64,000 nt of DNA from GCA-2861595 sp035525365 (GTDB lineage Bacteria; Actinomycetota; Acidimicrobiia; Acidimicrobiales; GCA-2861595), in NCBI GenBank assembly GCA_035525365.1, contig DATLEK010000105.1, positions 39,850-103,849 of the forward strand, read 5' to 3'. The notes below the pieces were generated by a model. It made no database searches and was not told the DNA's origin. It worked only from the letters and a program-made list of their open reading frames with translations. Made by a program: the position numbers and the translations under genes. Shown piece by piece: positions 25,839 through 33,820 of the stretch; positions within the stretch are counted from its first letter, which is position 1; every line of letters begins with the position of its first letter.

Positions 25839-26276
25839 ATGACCGAACCCGCCGTTGCCGAGATCCGGGCCACTGAGGCCGAGCGCCGGAAGGTGCACGC
25901 GGTGCGGTCGCTCGTCGGCAAGCCAACTGCCAAGGTGAAGATGTCGGTCGGCGACGAGATCGTGCAACTCCCGGCCTCCCTCGTGCGCGTGCTGCTCATG
26001 GCTGCGGAGACGCTCGAGGACGGCGACACGGTGGTGCTGGTCAACGAGGAGGCGGAGGTCAGTCCGGCCCAGGCGGCGAAGCTGCTGGGCGTCTCCCGTC
26101 AATACGTCGATCGTCTGATCGCTACCGACGTGCTGCCGTCCCGCCGCCTCCCCAGGAGCTCGTACCGGAAGATCCCCGTGCGAGCGGTGCTCGCCCACCG
26201 GATGAGCCGGGACCGCAAGCGGGACGGCATCCGCTCGATCGTCGATACCGCCACCGACGCCGGGCTCCAGTACTGA
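25839..26276 (+). CDS. HTH antitoxin (excisionase-like DNA-binding)
   Basis: 145 residues from ATG 25839, with AGGAG 6 bases upstream; the same frame is open from 25710 but lacks a site there. A basic N-terminal part precedes a MerR/excisionase-type helix-turn-helix near residues 75-100 (SPAQAAKLLGVSRQYVDRLIATDVLPSRRL). This architecture is the usual antitoxin paired with PIN_3-type toxins, and it probably autorepresses. The PIN gene follows 10 bases later but is frameshifted. It is 135 bases downstream of the defence operon and seems a separate unit. Confidence 0.85.
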   Translation: MTEPAVAEIRATEAERRKVHAVRSLVGKPTAKVKMSVGDEIVQLPASLVRVLLMAAETLEDGDTVVLVNEEAEVSPAQAAKLLGVSRQYVDRLIATDVLPSRRLPRSSYRKIPVRAVLAHRMSRDRKRDGIRSIVDTATDAGLQY

Positions 26277-26286
26277 TCCACCGGTT

Positions 26287-26855
26287 GTGGCGCTGCGGCG
26301 GGTCCTGCTCGACACCAACGCCTGCTTCCCGATCTCGCTTCTGGACCTGATGCTCCGCCTCGACGAGGCGGCGTTCCACGAGGTCATCTGGGCCGAGGAC
26401 TTGCTGGGCGAGTTGGTCGAGGTCTGGGTCAAGAAGGGCGCCCGATCCGCGGAGTTGGCGGCACGAATCTGCGACGACATCCGCCGAGCCTTCGCCGACC
26501 AGGAAGTGCATCGAGGCGACTACGACCACCTCGTCCCTCGATGCCTGGCGAGGATCCCGACGACCACCCGCATGCGGCAGCGGCTGTCGCCCGGGCGCTG
26601 GCAACGATTGTGACCGCCAACACGGGGGACTTCCCGTCGAAGCCGCTGGGCGAACTGGGCGTCACCGTGCTCCGGCCCGACGACTACCTGTGCGGTCTGC
26701 TTGAAGCGTACGCCGACGGCGTGGTCGGGGACGTGGCGGAGATGGCCGCCGATCGCTCGAACCCGCCGATGACGAGCGGCGAAGTGCTGGACACCCTGGA
26801 GCGTGCTGGCGTTGGGCGGTTCGCTGCCGCCGCTCGGGCCTACCTCGTGCCTTAA
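26287..26855 (+). pseudogene. PIN-domain toxin, frameshifted
   Basis: Two frames complete each other. GTG 26287 opens VLLDTNACFPISLLDLMLRL, the start of PIN_3-type toxins with the first catalytic Asp, and runs to about 26540 (YDHLVPR). A second frame continues with PGEDPDDHPHAAAAVARALATIVTANTGDFP, which holds the later acidic residues and the conserved T-A-N-T-x-D-F motif, and ends at 26855. A single indel near 26541 explains the break. Without repair the product would lack half of the active site. The antitoxin upstream is intact, as expected if the toxin decays first. Confidence 0.85.
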
Positions 26856-27218
26856 GCCGGGTACTTGCCTAGCTCCCAACAAAAAGGAGGTTAGAGCCGG
26901 GTAGGAGAGCATCGGCTCTGACTTGTGGCCACCTTCATAAGTGGCGTTATACGGGTGATCCGTGTCAAGGGAAAACCTCGTTGGCATCGCGGATATTGAG
27001 GTCGACTCGGGAAGACCTAGCGGCGCCAGCGCTGGCGGCTGCGTGTCGATGGCCGACACGACGTCCGCACGGGTGGCCCACGGCTTGACGCTAAGGAGAC
27101 CATTGGACTTAGCGCCAGCGCGTGGCTCGAAGAGCAACGGCTGGCGGTGGGGCCCGTCGGGTCCGTGCCGTATCGCCCACGCCCGTACTCCGAGTGGCGC
27201 CCAGTAGCGGAAGCGTGG
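26856..27218. other. intergenic, one hairpin, no gene
   Basis: About 360 bases. Apart from the inverted repeat at 26893-26919 it holds only short, composition-driven frames. Part of 27100-27218 may be the decayed continuation of the Calx-beta fragment on the minus strand, but no frame is convincing. Confidence 0.5.
26893..26919. repeat. inverted repeat after the PIN locus (possible terminator)
   Basis: AGAGCCG and CGGCTCT are perfect 7-base arms separated by 13 bases. No T-tract follows, so it could be a weak or factor-assisted terminator for the toxin-antitoxin operon or simply a hairpin. Confidence 0.4.
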
Positions 27219-27401
27219 CTAAGCTTTGTAGCCGACGGGCATGTCGGAGCTCGACGGGGCCGACAGCGACACGGTGAGGCGGGCGAAGCCCTGGGTGTGG
27301 TCCGTTGCCGCGGTGCCTCGGCCACGGCGGGGGGCGTCGGAAACCCTGAGGGTCAGGGGGGTTTTCGGCGGGATTTTCTCGTCGTCTAGGATCGTCACCG
27401 T
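27219..27401 (-). pseudogene. Calx-beta domain fragment
   Basis: The minus-strand frame reads T-V-T-I-L-D-D-E, then L-T-L-R-V-S-D-A and F-A-R-L-T-V-S-L-S-A-P-S, ending P-V-G-Y-K-A. This order is the end of one Calx-beta repeat followed by the start of the next (V-S-D ... F-x-V-x-L-S-x-P-S ... V-x-Y). There is no proper start: it overlaps the 3' end of the propeller gene in another frame and stops mid-domain. It looks like the leftover of a longer extracellular protein that once continued from, or neighboured, the propeller gene. Confidence 0.55.
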
Positions 27402-28642
27402 CCGACGGGGCCCAGCTGTGTTGTGCCGGAATTGGTGAGGAGGGCGCCTCGTATCTGCGAGCAGCGGTCGCCGCACCCGTCGTCCTGCCACACGACCAGA
27501 GCCCGCCCGGAGGCGTCGACCGACAAGGCGGGTTCGGTCTGTGACGGCGAGGACGAGACGTCAACAGTGGCGGCGGGCGCCAGGCTGGGCAGCGACGAAA
27601 CCCATGTGGTGGCGACCCGACCGCGCCCGGACCATCTGTGCGCGTTGTCCACCAGCGCGAGCAGCCAACCGTCACCGACCTGAGTGAGCGAGGCGTCCAC
27701 TTGCGCGCCTTGTCCAGGGGCGATCACGAAGCCGCCGGGATCGACGACGATGCCTGCGTCGCTCACCCGGGCGCCATAGAGGTCATAGTCCGCCGGAGTA
27801 GGGCAGCAACGCGAGTTGATGTAGGGCTGCAAGACGTGAGGGCTGGCTCGCCCGTCGGTCCACACGACCAGGAATCCACCGGGGCCGCCGGCGACGCGGG
27901 AAAAGAGCCGCGGCCCCGGACCGGCGGCGACGGGGACACCTGGCCCGTCGAGCGCCGAGCCGGTGTCGCCATCTATGCGGTTGGCGAAGATCGCGTAGTC
28001 GACGGGTGGCCGCCCGACGTCCCACACGACCAGGTAGCGAGACTCGTGCCACGCGGCGGAGACGCTCCCGGTATAGGCAGGGATGGGATTGGAACCGACC
28101 AGGTCGCCGCCGGGGTCCAGCACCACGCCGGCACGGCTGATCCGAGAGGACCGCACGGCGCCGGCCGAATCAAACCAGGCAACCAGCGAGGAGACGCCGC
28201 CCGAAGCCAGGGCCGCAGGCGACGAGGAACCCCGGATGTTGGGTGCGACGACAACCCCCGAAGGGTCGAGCACCGAGCCTGCGGGGCTGACGCGGGCCAC
28301 GAGCAGGTCCACGTTCTGCGCGGAGGTCCGGTACCAGGCGACGATGAAGTTCTCGCCGTCCCACGCCACCTGCGGGAGCATGTCCCACGCCGGGGAGGCA
28401 GCGATGTCAAAGGCAGTGCCGATGGCATTCCCGCTGCCGTCACGGCGGACACCACGAAGGTCGCGTGGCTCGCCGAACTCTGCCTCGTCCCATACGACCA
28501 GGTGCATGGTGCCGTTGGAGGCGGTTGCAGGCCGTCCTTGGAGCGCACTGGACGCCGCGCTGGTTCCCACCAGGGGAGAGCTGCTCCAAACGAGGGCCAC
28601 TGCGAGGACGAACTTTGTGGCGATGACTCGAGGTGATCTCAT
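27395..28642 (-). CDS. secreted beta-propeller-like protein
   Basis: 415 residues from ATG 28642 (ATGA overlap with the VOC-like gene). A signal peptide is clear: KFVLAVALVWSSSPLVGTSA, cleaved around residue 30. The mature part has about six repeats built on the phrases L-V-V-W-D-E, F-I-V-A-W-Y, L-V-A-W-F-D, L-V-V-W-D-V, F-L-V-V-W-T-D-G, L-V-V-W-Q-D, each followed by G..R-V-S-x-x-G-x-V-L-D-P-G-G. This is a bladed propeller pattern of exported proteins in bacteria with large surface proteins. No catalytic residues are evident. The C terminus may be truncated, since a Calx-beta fragment follows in another frame. Confidence 0.7.
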   Translation of the reverse strand: MRSPRVIATKFVLAVALVWSSSPLVGTSAASSALQGRPATASNGTMHLVVWDEAEFGEPRDLRGVRRDGSGNAIGTAFDIAASPAWDMLPQVAWDGENFIVAWYRTSAQNVDLLVARVSPAGSVLDPSGVVVAPNIRGSSSPAALASGGVSSLVAWFDSAGAVRSSRISRAGVVLDPGGDLVGSNPIPAYTGSVSAAWHESRYLVVWDVGRPPVDYAIFANRIDGDTGSALDGPGVPVAAGPGPRLFSRVAGGPGGFLVVWTDGRASPHVLQPYINSRCCPTPADYDLYGARVSDAGIVVDPGGFVIAPGQGAQVDASLTQVGDGWLLALVDNAHRWSGRGRVATTWVSSLPSLAPAATVDVSSSPSQTEPALSVDASGRALVVWQDDGCGDRCSQIRGALLTNSGTTQLGPVGR

Positions 28643-29397
28643 GCTTCCAACGATCCAACGCGTCGGTAGCAATCCGGTAGCAGAACGGTCGAAGCCGTGG
28701 CGCGCCCTTCCCGGTTCACTGGCGGCGCCTCGTCGCCATCTCGGTTCGCGACGACCACGTCGGCGATGGAGGTCGCCACCGTCACGGCGCGCAGGCCGCG
28801 GTATCCGGGGATCAGCTTGAGCGGCAGGTCGTGGACGGCTGGGCCCAACCAGGACCGGAGGAGGCCGAAGTCGGCGCCGAGGTCGATGGAGGTGATGCCT
28901 ACGGGGTCCACCCGGTGGTCGACTCGCTGGTGCTCGGGATGGCCTCGGTCCTTGTCCCAGCAGACGATGGCCGGCACCGCGCCGCCTACGGCGGGCCCGG
29001 CCCCCACGACGAGTCGCCGGAGCGACGCCCCGTTGGGACCGGTAACCTCTTCCACGGCGGCGCGGCGACCGGTCCTGCTCACAAAGGCGTCGATGTTGTC
29101 GGTGGCGACGGCCCACGACAGCAGGCAACGGCCCACCTCGACGGCGCCTAGGACGGCGGAGCCTAGGGCGTGGGCCGCTGCGTCGGCCGCATCCTCCACC
29201 GCCAACAGGTGCAGATAGCCAGACCCGCATGGGACGATTCGCCCCACCAGACCTGACAACCCCGCCGGGTGCGCCCGATACGAGCCCAGGCCGTGCTCGG
29301 CCGCCAGGCGTGTTGCTGTCGCGCCCACGTCTTTTACTGCCATCACAACGTGGTCGATCCAAACGGGGGCCACGGTGGCAAGGGGGTGAACGGACAT
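28639..29397 (-). CDS. VOC-superfamily (glyoxalase-like) protein
   Basis: 252 residues from ATG 29397, preceded by GGAGG at normal distance. The start V-W-I-D-H-V-V-M-A-V-K-D-V is the usual metal-ligand strand of a glyoxalase-like domain. A second half begins G-I-T-S-I-D-L-G-A and mirrors it. The pattern fits the glyoxalase_3-type group of roughly 250 residues. It is upstream of, and overlaps, the propeller gene by 4 bases, and is divergent from the large SARP regulator, which is therefore a candidate regulator. The substrate is unknown. Confidence 0.65.
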   Translation of the reverse strand: MSVHPLATVAPVWIDHVVMAVKDVGATATRLAAEHGLGSYRAHPAGLSGLVGRIVPCGSGYLHLLAVEDAADAAAHALGSAVLGAVEVGRCLLSWAVATDNIDAFVSRTGRRAAVEEVTGPNGASLRRLVVGAGPAVGGAVPAIVCWDKDRGHPEHQRVDHRVDPVGITSIDLGADFGLLRSWLGPAVHDLPLKLIPGYRGLRAVTVATSIADVVVANRDGDEAPPVNREGRATASTVLLPDCYRRVGSLEA

Positions 29398-29487
29398 GGG
29401 AACACCCTCCGGCTCAGCGGTCGCAATTGGGTCGACATCCGGTAGACGTCTCGTGCGCGGTAGCCCCCAGCGGCCTACCGTTGCACC
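29398..29487. promoter_or_regulatory. divergent promoter region between VOC operon and AfsR-type regulator
   Basis: 90 bases separate the two divergent starts, so both promoters must lie here. I see no clean direct heptamer repeats of the SARP-binding kind, so autoregulation is only possible by context. Confidence 0.35.
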
Positions 29488-32400
29488 ATGCAGTTCCGGG
29501 TGCTGGGGCCGCTCGAGGCCGAAGGCGAAGCCGGTCTGGTAGCTCTGGGCGGCCCGAAGGAGCGCGCCGCGCTGGCCATGCTGGTGCTCAGGGCCGGCGA
29601 AGTGGTGTCGGCGGAGTTTCTCATCGACGCACTTTGGGGTGACGACCCGCCCCGTACCGCGGCAAAGACGCTGCAGACCTACATATTCCGCATCCGGCGC
29701 AGCCTTGCCGCTGTCGGCGATGGCGACGTGCTCGCCACCCACGGCGCCGGCTACCGGCTCTGCGCCCGCCACGAAGACGTCGACGCCGCCCGCTTCGAGC
29801 GCCTCCTTGCCGCCGGTCGCAAGGCCGCCGCTCGATCCGACCACGATGGCGCGCTCGGCTGTCTCGATCAGGCGCTCGCGTTGTGGCGGGGTAAGCCGCT
29901 GGCCGAGCTCTCCTTCAGCGACGTGCTCAGCGCCGAGTCGACACGGTTGTCCGAGTTGCATCTCGGCGCCGTCGAGCAGCGCGTCGGCGTGGCACTGGCG
30001 GCTGGCCACCACCAGGAGCTCGTCGGTGAGCTTCGCCAGAGGGTCTCTGAGCACCCGCTGCGGGAGGCGCTGTGGGAATCGTTGATGCTGGCGTTGTACC
30101 GCTGCGGGCGCCAAGCCGACGCCCTGCGTACCTACCAGGACTACCGCGCTCTTCTGATCGACGAGCTCGGCATAGAGCCCGGGCCCGGGCTGAAGGAACT
30201 GGAGCGGCGAATCCTCGAACAGGATCCCGAGCTGGTCATTGGCGCCGCCACCTCGGTTCGGGGGCCAAGGGACCGCCGGCCGGACGCGCCCGCCACGGGC
30301 GACCACAGCCTGCCCTCAGCGCTGCAGAGAGCCGCCGCTGCTCCGCTGGTCGGCCGCCAATCCGAGCGGGAACGCCTGCAGGCGGCCCGGAGCAGGGCCC
30401 GAGGCGGTGGCTGCGAGGCGGTGCTGATCTCGGGCGAGCCGGGCATCGGCAAGACCGCACTGGCCGCGGCTGTGGCCGCCGAGGCGCACGCCAGCGGCGC
30501 CATCGTGCTGTACGGCCGCTGCGACGAGGGCGCCATCGTGCCCTACCAGCCGTTTGTCGAGGCCCTCCGCCACTACGTCGCGCACGCTCCGCTGCCAGTA
30601 CTTCGTGACCACCTGGCCGCCACCGGCGGAGAGCTCGCCCGCCTGCTGCCCGATCTGCGCCGGCGGCTTCCCGAGCTAGAGGAGCAGGAGCGCACGGGCG
30701 AAGCTCACTCGGGAGAGCGCCACGTGCTCTTCGACGCGGTGGCGTCGCTTCTCGCCGAGGCCTCCCGCCACCATCCGGTGCTGCTGGTGCTCGACGACCT
30801 CCACTGGGCGGACCAGGCCACCCTCCTGCTGCTGCGCCACCTGCTGGGTTCGTCCGATGCCGGTTCGCTTCTCGTGGTCGCCACGTACCGCGATACCGAT
30901 CTGGGCCGAACCCACCCCCTTGCCGAGACCCTTGCCATCCTTCGCCGCCAGCACCCGGTGGAGCGCATCGCCCTGGCCGGCCTCGATGGGCAGGAGGTGG
31001 CCACGATGGTCGCCGAGGTGCTGGGCGTCACAGCCGACGAGGGACGTGGTGATCTCGCCCATCGCATCGCCGAGGAGACCGCCGGCAATCCGCTGTTCGT
31101 CCGCGAGGTCCTGCTCCATCTCGCGGAAAGCGGCCGGACCACCGCCGGTGGAGAGACCCTCGTCGTACCCGAAGGTGTCCACGAGGTGATCGGGCGCCGC
31201 CTGGCGCGCCTCTCCGACGAGGCCAACTCGGCACTGGCGGTGGCCGCGGTGGTGGGGACTCGATTCGAGATCGGCATCGTCGCAGGTGCGTCCGAGATCG
31301 ACGAGCCCCACGTCGTGTCCGCCCTCGAGGAGGCAGGCGCAGCCGGGCTCGTCCGTGAGGTGGGCTCGTCCGGCGAGATCTACGAGTTCTCCCACGCCGT
31401 GGTGCGCCGGGGCCTCTACGAGGAGTTGAGCGCCAGCCGGCGCGTGCGCACCCACCGGCGGGTGGCCGGGGTGCTCGAGTCCCTCGAGCAACGCCGGCCA
31501 GGCACACGGGTTGCCGAGCTGGCCCACCACCTGGCCGAGGCCGCACAGCGCGAGGACGTGGAGCGGGCCATCTCCTACTGCCGCCGCGCCGGCGACGCCG
31601 CCCTCGACCAGCTCGCCTACGAGGAGGCGGCCCGCTACTTCCGGCGCGCCCTCGAGATGCTCGACCTCCACGAGTCGCCCAGCGAAGCGCGCCGTGCCGA
31701 GCTGCTCCTTGCCCTTGGCGACGCCGTGGCCCGGGTCGATGTGCCGGCATCGCTCGAGATAATCCTCGACGCGGCCGCCGCGGCTCGCCGGGCAGGCGAC
31801 GTGCAGGCACTGGCGCAAGCCGCCATCGCCCTGGTCGGGCCTCGGGGTTCAATGCAAGAACCTGGCCGGGAGGACCGGCTGCTCGACGAGGCGCTGGCGG
31901 CCGTACCTGAGGACGACCCTCTGGTCGTACGCCTGCTGGCGGCGCGGGCGCAGTGGCTGGCGCAGGTCGCGCCAACAGAGGTGCTCTCGCCCATGACCCG
32001 CCGGGCCATGGGTTTGGCTCGGCGCCTGGGGGACCCGTCCCTGCTCGTCGCGGCCGCCGTGGGGCGCCTCTTCGCCCTCACCGAGGCCGACGACGCCGAA
32101 GAGCGGTTGTCTCTCGCCAACGAGGTGCTACGCGCTGGGGACGCCTGCCCTCCGGGCGTCACCGCCATCGCCCTGCGCAACAGGGCGCACGCGCTGTTCG
32201 AGCGGGGGTCGTACTGCGAGGCGTGGGAGTCAGTGGACGAGCACCGCCGCCTCGTCGAGCGCTTCCGCAACCCGATGGGCCTTTCGCTCGCTGCCGTTCT
32301 CGACGCCATGAGGGCCTCCATCGAGGGCCGCCTCGACGACGCGGAGGCCCTCGTGACACGAAGCATCGAGCTGACGCGGCTGGCCCTGCAGGACGAGGTA

Positions 32401-33051
32401 GCCACCGCCATGAATCTTCCTTCCCTGTTCCCCATACGATGGCTCCAGGGACGCCTCCCCGAGCTGGATGAGCCATCCCGGCGGGTCGCCAGCGCGGCTC
32501 CGCATTGGCACGTCGCATCGACCGGCCTGGCGGCGGCGGTCGCGGCCAGTGGAAGAACCGAAGAGGCGAGGGCGCTGCTCGCCGACGCGGTGCCCGGCCC
32601 TTACGCCGACATCCCCCGCAACCGGATGTGGTCATTTATAGCTTTCCACCTCGCCGTCATCCAGCCGTTTTTAAACGACGCCGCACGAGCCGGTGAGTTG
32701 TACGCGCTGCTCGAGCCCTACGAGGACCGCGAGTGGGTGGCGATCGGGCGGTACTACCAGGGTTGCTTCGCTCATCAGCTGGGGATCCTCGCCGGCATCA
32801 CCGGGGAGGCCGACCTCGCCGTGAGCCATTTAAACCACGCGCGAGCGAGGTATCAGAAACTGGGATCGCCGCCGTGGCTCGCCCGCGCCGAGCAGGATCT
32901 CGCCGAGGTGCTCCTTTGCCGCGACCGCCCGGGAGACCGCAAGTCGGCCGCCGGCCTGCTGGCCTCGGCCGGTCCCACGGCCGAGCGCCTCGGGATGCTC
33001 GGGATCGCACGTTCGAACACGACCAGGCGGCGGGCACGCCGCCCCTGCTGA
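29488..33051 (+). CDS. AfsR/SARP-family regulator with AAA+ ATPase and TPR-like C terminus
   Basis: 1187 residues. The N-terminal winged helix (MQFRVLGPLEAEGEAGLVAL, then ALWGDDPP and QTYIFRIRRSL) and BTAD domain (DAARFERLLAAG to ALRTYQDYRALLIDELGIEPGPGL) are textbook SARP. A STAND-type ATPase follows, with Walker A S-G-E-P-G-I-G-K-T near residue 315 and Walker B L-L-V-L-D-D-L-H-W near 433. The rest is helical, TPR-like repeats. Such proteins switch on secondary-metabolism or stress genes upon ligand or nucleotide binding. The neighbouring VOC and propeller genes are divergent and could be targets. Confidence 0.93.
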   Translation: MQFRVLGPLEAEGEAGLVALGGPKERAALAMLVLRAGEVVSAEFLIDALWGDDPPRTAAKTLQTYIFRIRRSLAAVGDGDVLATHGAGYRLCARHEDVDAARFERLLAAGRKAAARSDHDGALGCLDQALALWRGKPLAELSFSDVLSAESTRLSELHLGAVEQRVGVALAAGHHQELVGELRQRVSEHPLREALWESLMLALYRCGRQADALRTYQDYRALLIDELGIEPGPGLKELERRILEQDPELVIGAATSVRGPRDRRPDAPATGDHSLPSALQRAAAAPLVGRQSERERLQAARSRARGGGCEAVLISGEPGIGKTALAAAVAAEAHASGAIVLYGRCDEGAIVPYQPFVEALRHYVAHAPLPVLRDHLAATGGELARLLPDLRRRLPELEEQERTGEAHSGERHVLFDAVASLLAEASRHHPVLLVLDDLHWADQATLLLLRHLLGSSDAGSLLVVATYRDTDLGRTHPLAETLAILRRQHPVERIALAGLDGQEVATMVAEVLGVTADEGRGDLAHRIAEETAGNPLFVREVLLHLAESGRTTAGGETLVVPEGVHEVIGRRLARLSDEANSALAVAAVVGTRFEIGIVAGASEIDEPHVVSALEEAGAAGLVREVGSSGEIYEFSHAVVRRGLYEELSASRRVRTHRRVAGVLESLEQRRPGTRVAELAHHLAEAAQREDVERAISYCRRAGDAALDQLAYEEAARYFRRALEMLDLHESPSEARRAELLLALGDAVARVDVPASLEIILDAAAAARRAGDVQALAQAAIALVGPRGSMQEPGREDRLLDEALAAVPEDDPLVVRLLAARAQWLAQVAPTEVLSPMTRRAMGLARRLGDPSLLVAAAVGRLFALTEADDAEERLSLANEVLRAGDACPPGVTAIALRNRAHALFERGSYCEAWESVDEHRRLVERFRNPMGLSLAAVLDAMRASIEGRLDDAEALVTRSIELTRLALQDEVATAMNLPSLFPIRWLQGRLPELDEPSRRVASAAPHWHVASTGLAAAVAASGRTEEARALLADAVPGPYADIPRNRMWSFIAFHLAVIQPFLNDAARAGELYALLEPYEDREWVAIGRYYQGCFAHQLGILAGITGEADLAVSHLNHARARYQKLGSPPWLARAEQDLAEVLLCRDRPGDRKSAAGLLASAGPTAERLGMLGIARSNTTRRRARRPC

Positions 33052-33103
33052 CGGGCTGCTGTGGGCAACGGAACCCGACGGCTGCGCTCGGTCCGCCTCG
33101 TTG

Positions 33104-33820
33104 CTACGGCCCCAGGCCGAGCAGTGACGCCAGCCGGGCGTCGTCCAGCGCCGCCGCCGAGTCCCGGTAAACGACGGCGCCCCGGTCGAGCACCACTACC
33201 TCGTCTGCCAGAGAACGCGCCAGCGAGATGTTCTGCTCGACCAGCAGGATGGCGAGTCCTTCGCGAGAGAGGTCGCGGATCGTCTCAGCCAATCCGGCCA
33301 CCGCGTCGGGTGCAAGCCCGGCCGAGGGCTCGTCGGCGATGAGCACCTGAGGCTTCGCCATCAGCGCCCGCCCCAGAGCGAGGATGCGCTGCTGGCCCGC
33401 GGACAGGCAGCCCGCGCGTATGTCGCCCCTCTCTGCCAGCAGTGGGAACCGGCCGAGCACGCCGGCCAGCGCCTGCGCGTAGCCAGCTGTTTGCCGACGG
33501 AGGATGTAGCCGCCTAGGCGTAGGTTCTCGGCCACGGTGAGATCAGGCACCACGCCGCCCACCTGGGGGAGGTGGCGGAGACCGAGACCGACCCGCGCCT
33601 CGGCGGCGGTGGTGGTGATCTCACTCCCGTGGAGGCGCACCGCTCCACGCCGTAGCGGTATGAGCCCGGCGACCGCTCTGGCGGTGACGGTCTTGCCGGC
33701 GCCGTTGAGCCCCAACAGGGCCACGACGCGGCCCGCATGGACCTGCAGCGACACCTCCTGCACGACGTGGCGCCCGCCGAAGGACACGCACACGCCCTCG
33801 AGCTCCAACACCACGCTCAT
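33104..33820 (-). CDS. livF: branched-chain amino acid type ABC transporter ATPase (LivF-like)
   Basis: 238 residues. Walker A G-L-N-G-A-G-K-T, signature L-S-A-G-Q-Q-R-I-L-A-L-G-R-A-L and Walker B Q-V-L-I-A-D-E-P-S-A-G-L are intact, and the tail A-L-L-V-E-Q-N-I is typical of LivF. It is the last gene of a minus-strand operon and overlaps the upstream LivM-LivG fusion by 4 bases (ATGA). It powers import of branched-chain amino acids or similar small polar solutes; the exact substrate cannot be told from the ATPase. Confidence 0.9.
   Translation of the reverse strand: MSVVLELEGVCVSFGGRHVVQEVSLQVHAGRVVALLGLNGAGKTVTARAVAGLIPLRRGAVRLHGSEITTTAAEARVGLGLRHLPQVGGVVPDLTVAENLRLGGYILRRQTAGYAQALAGVLGRFPLLAERGDIRAGCLSAGQQRILALGRALMAKPQVLIADEPSAGLAPDAVAGLAETIRDLSREGLAILLVEQNISLARSLADEVVVLDRGAVVYRDSAAALDDARLASLLGLGP

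Noticed and set aside
26287..26613. A short intact 108-residue PIN toxin
   Set aside because: The frame loses the family pattern at about 26540 and the missing half continues in the next frame, so it is a broken longer gene.
30676..31818. 380-codon minus-strand frame inside the AfsR-type regulator
   Set aside because: Antisense shadow; the sense frame holds the ATPase domain of a well-defined family.
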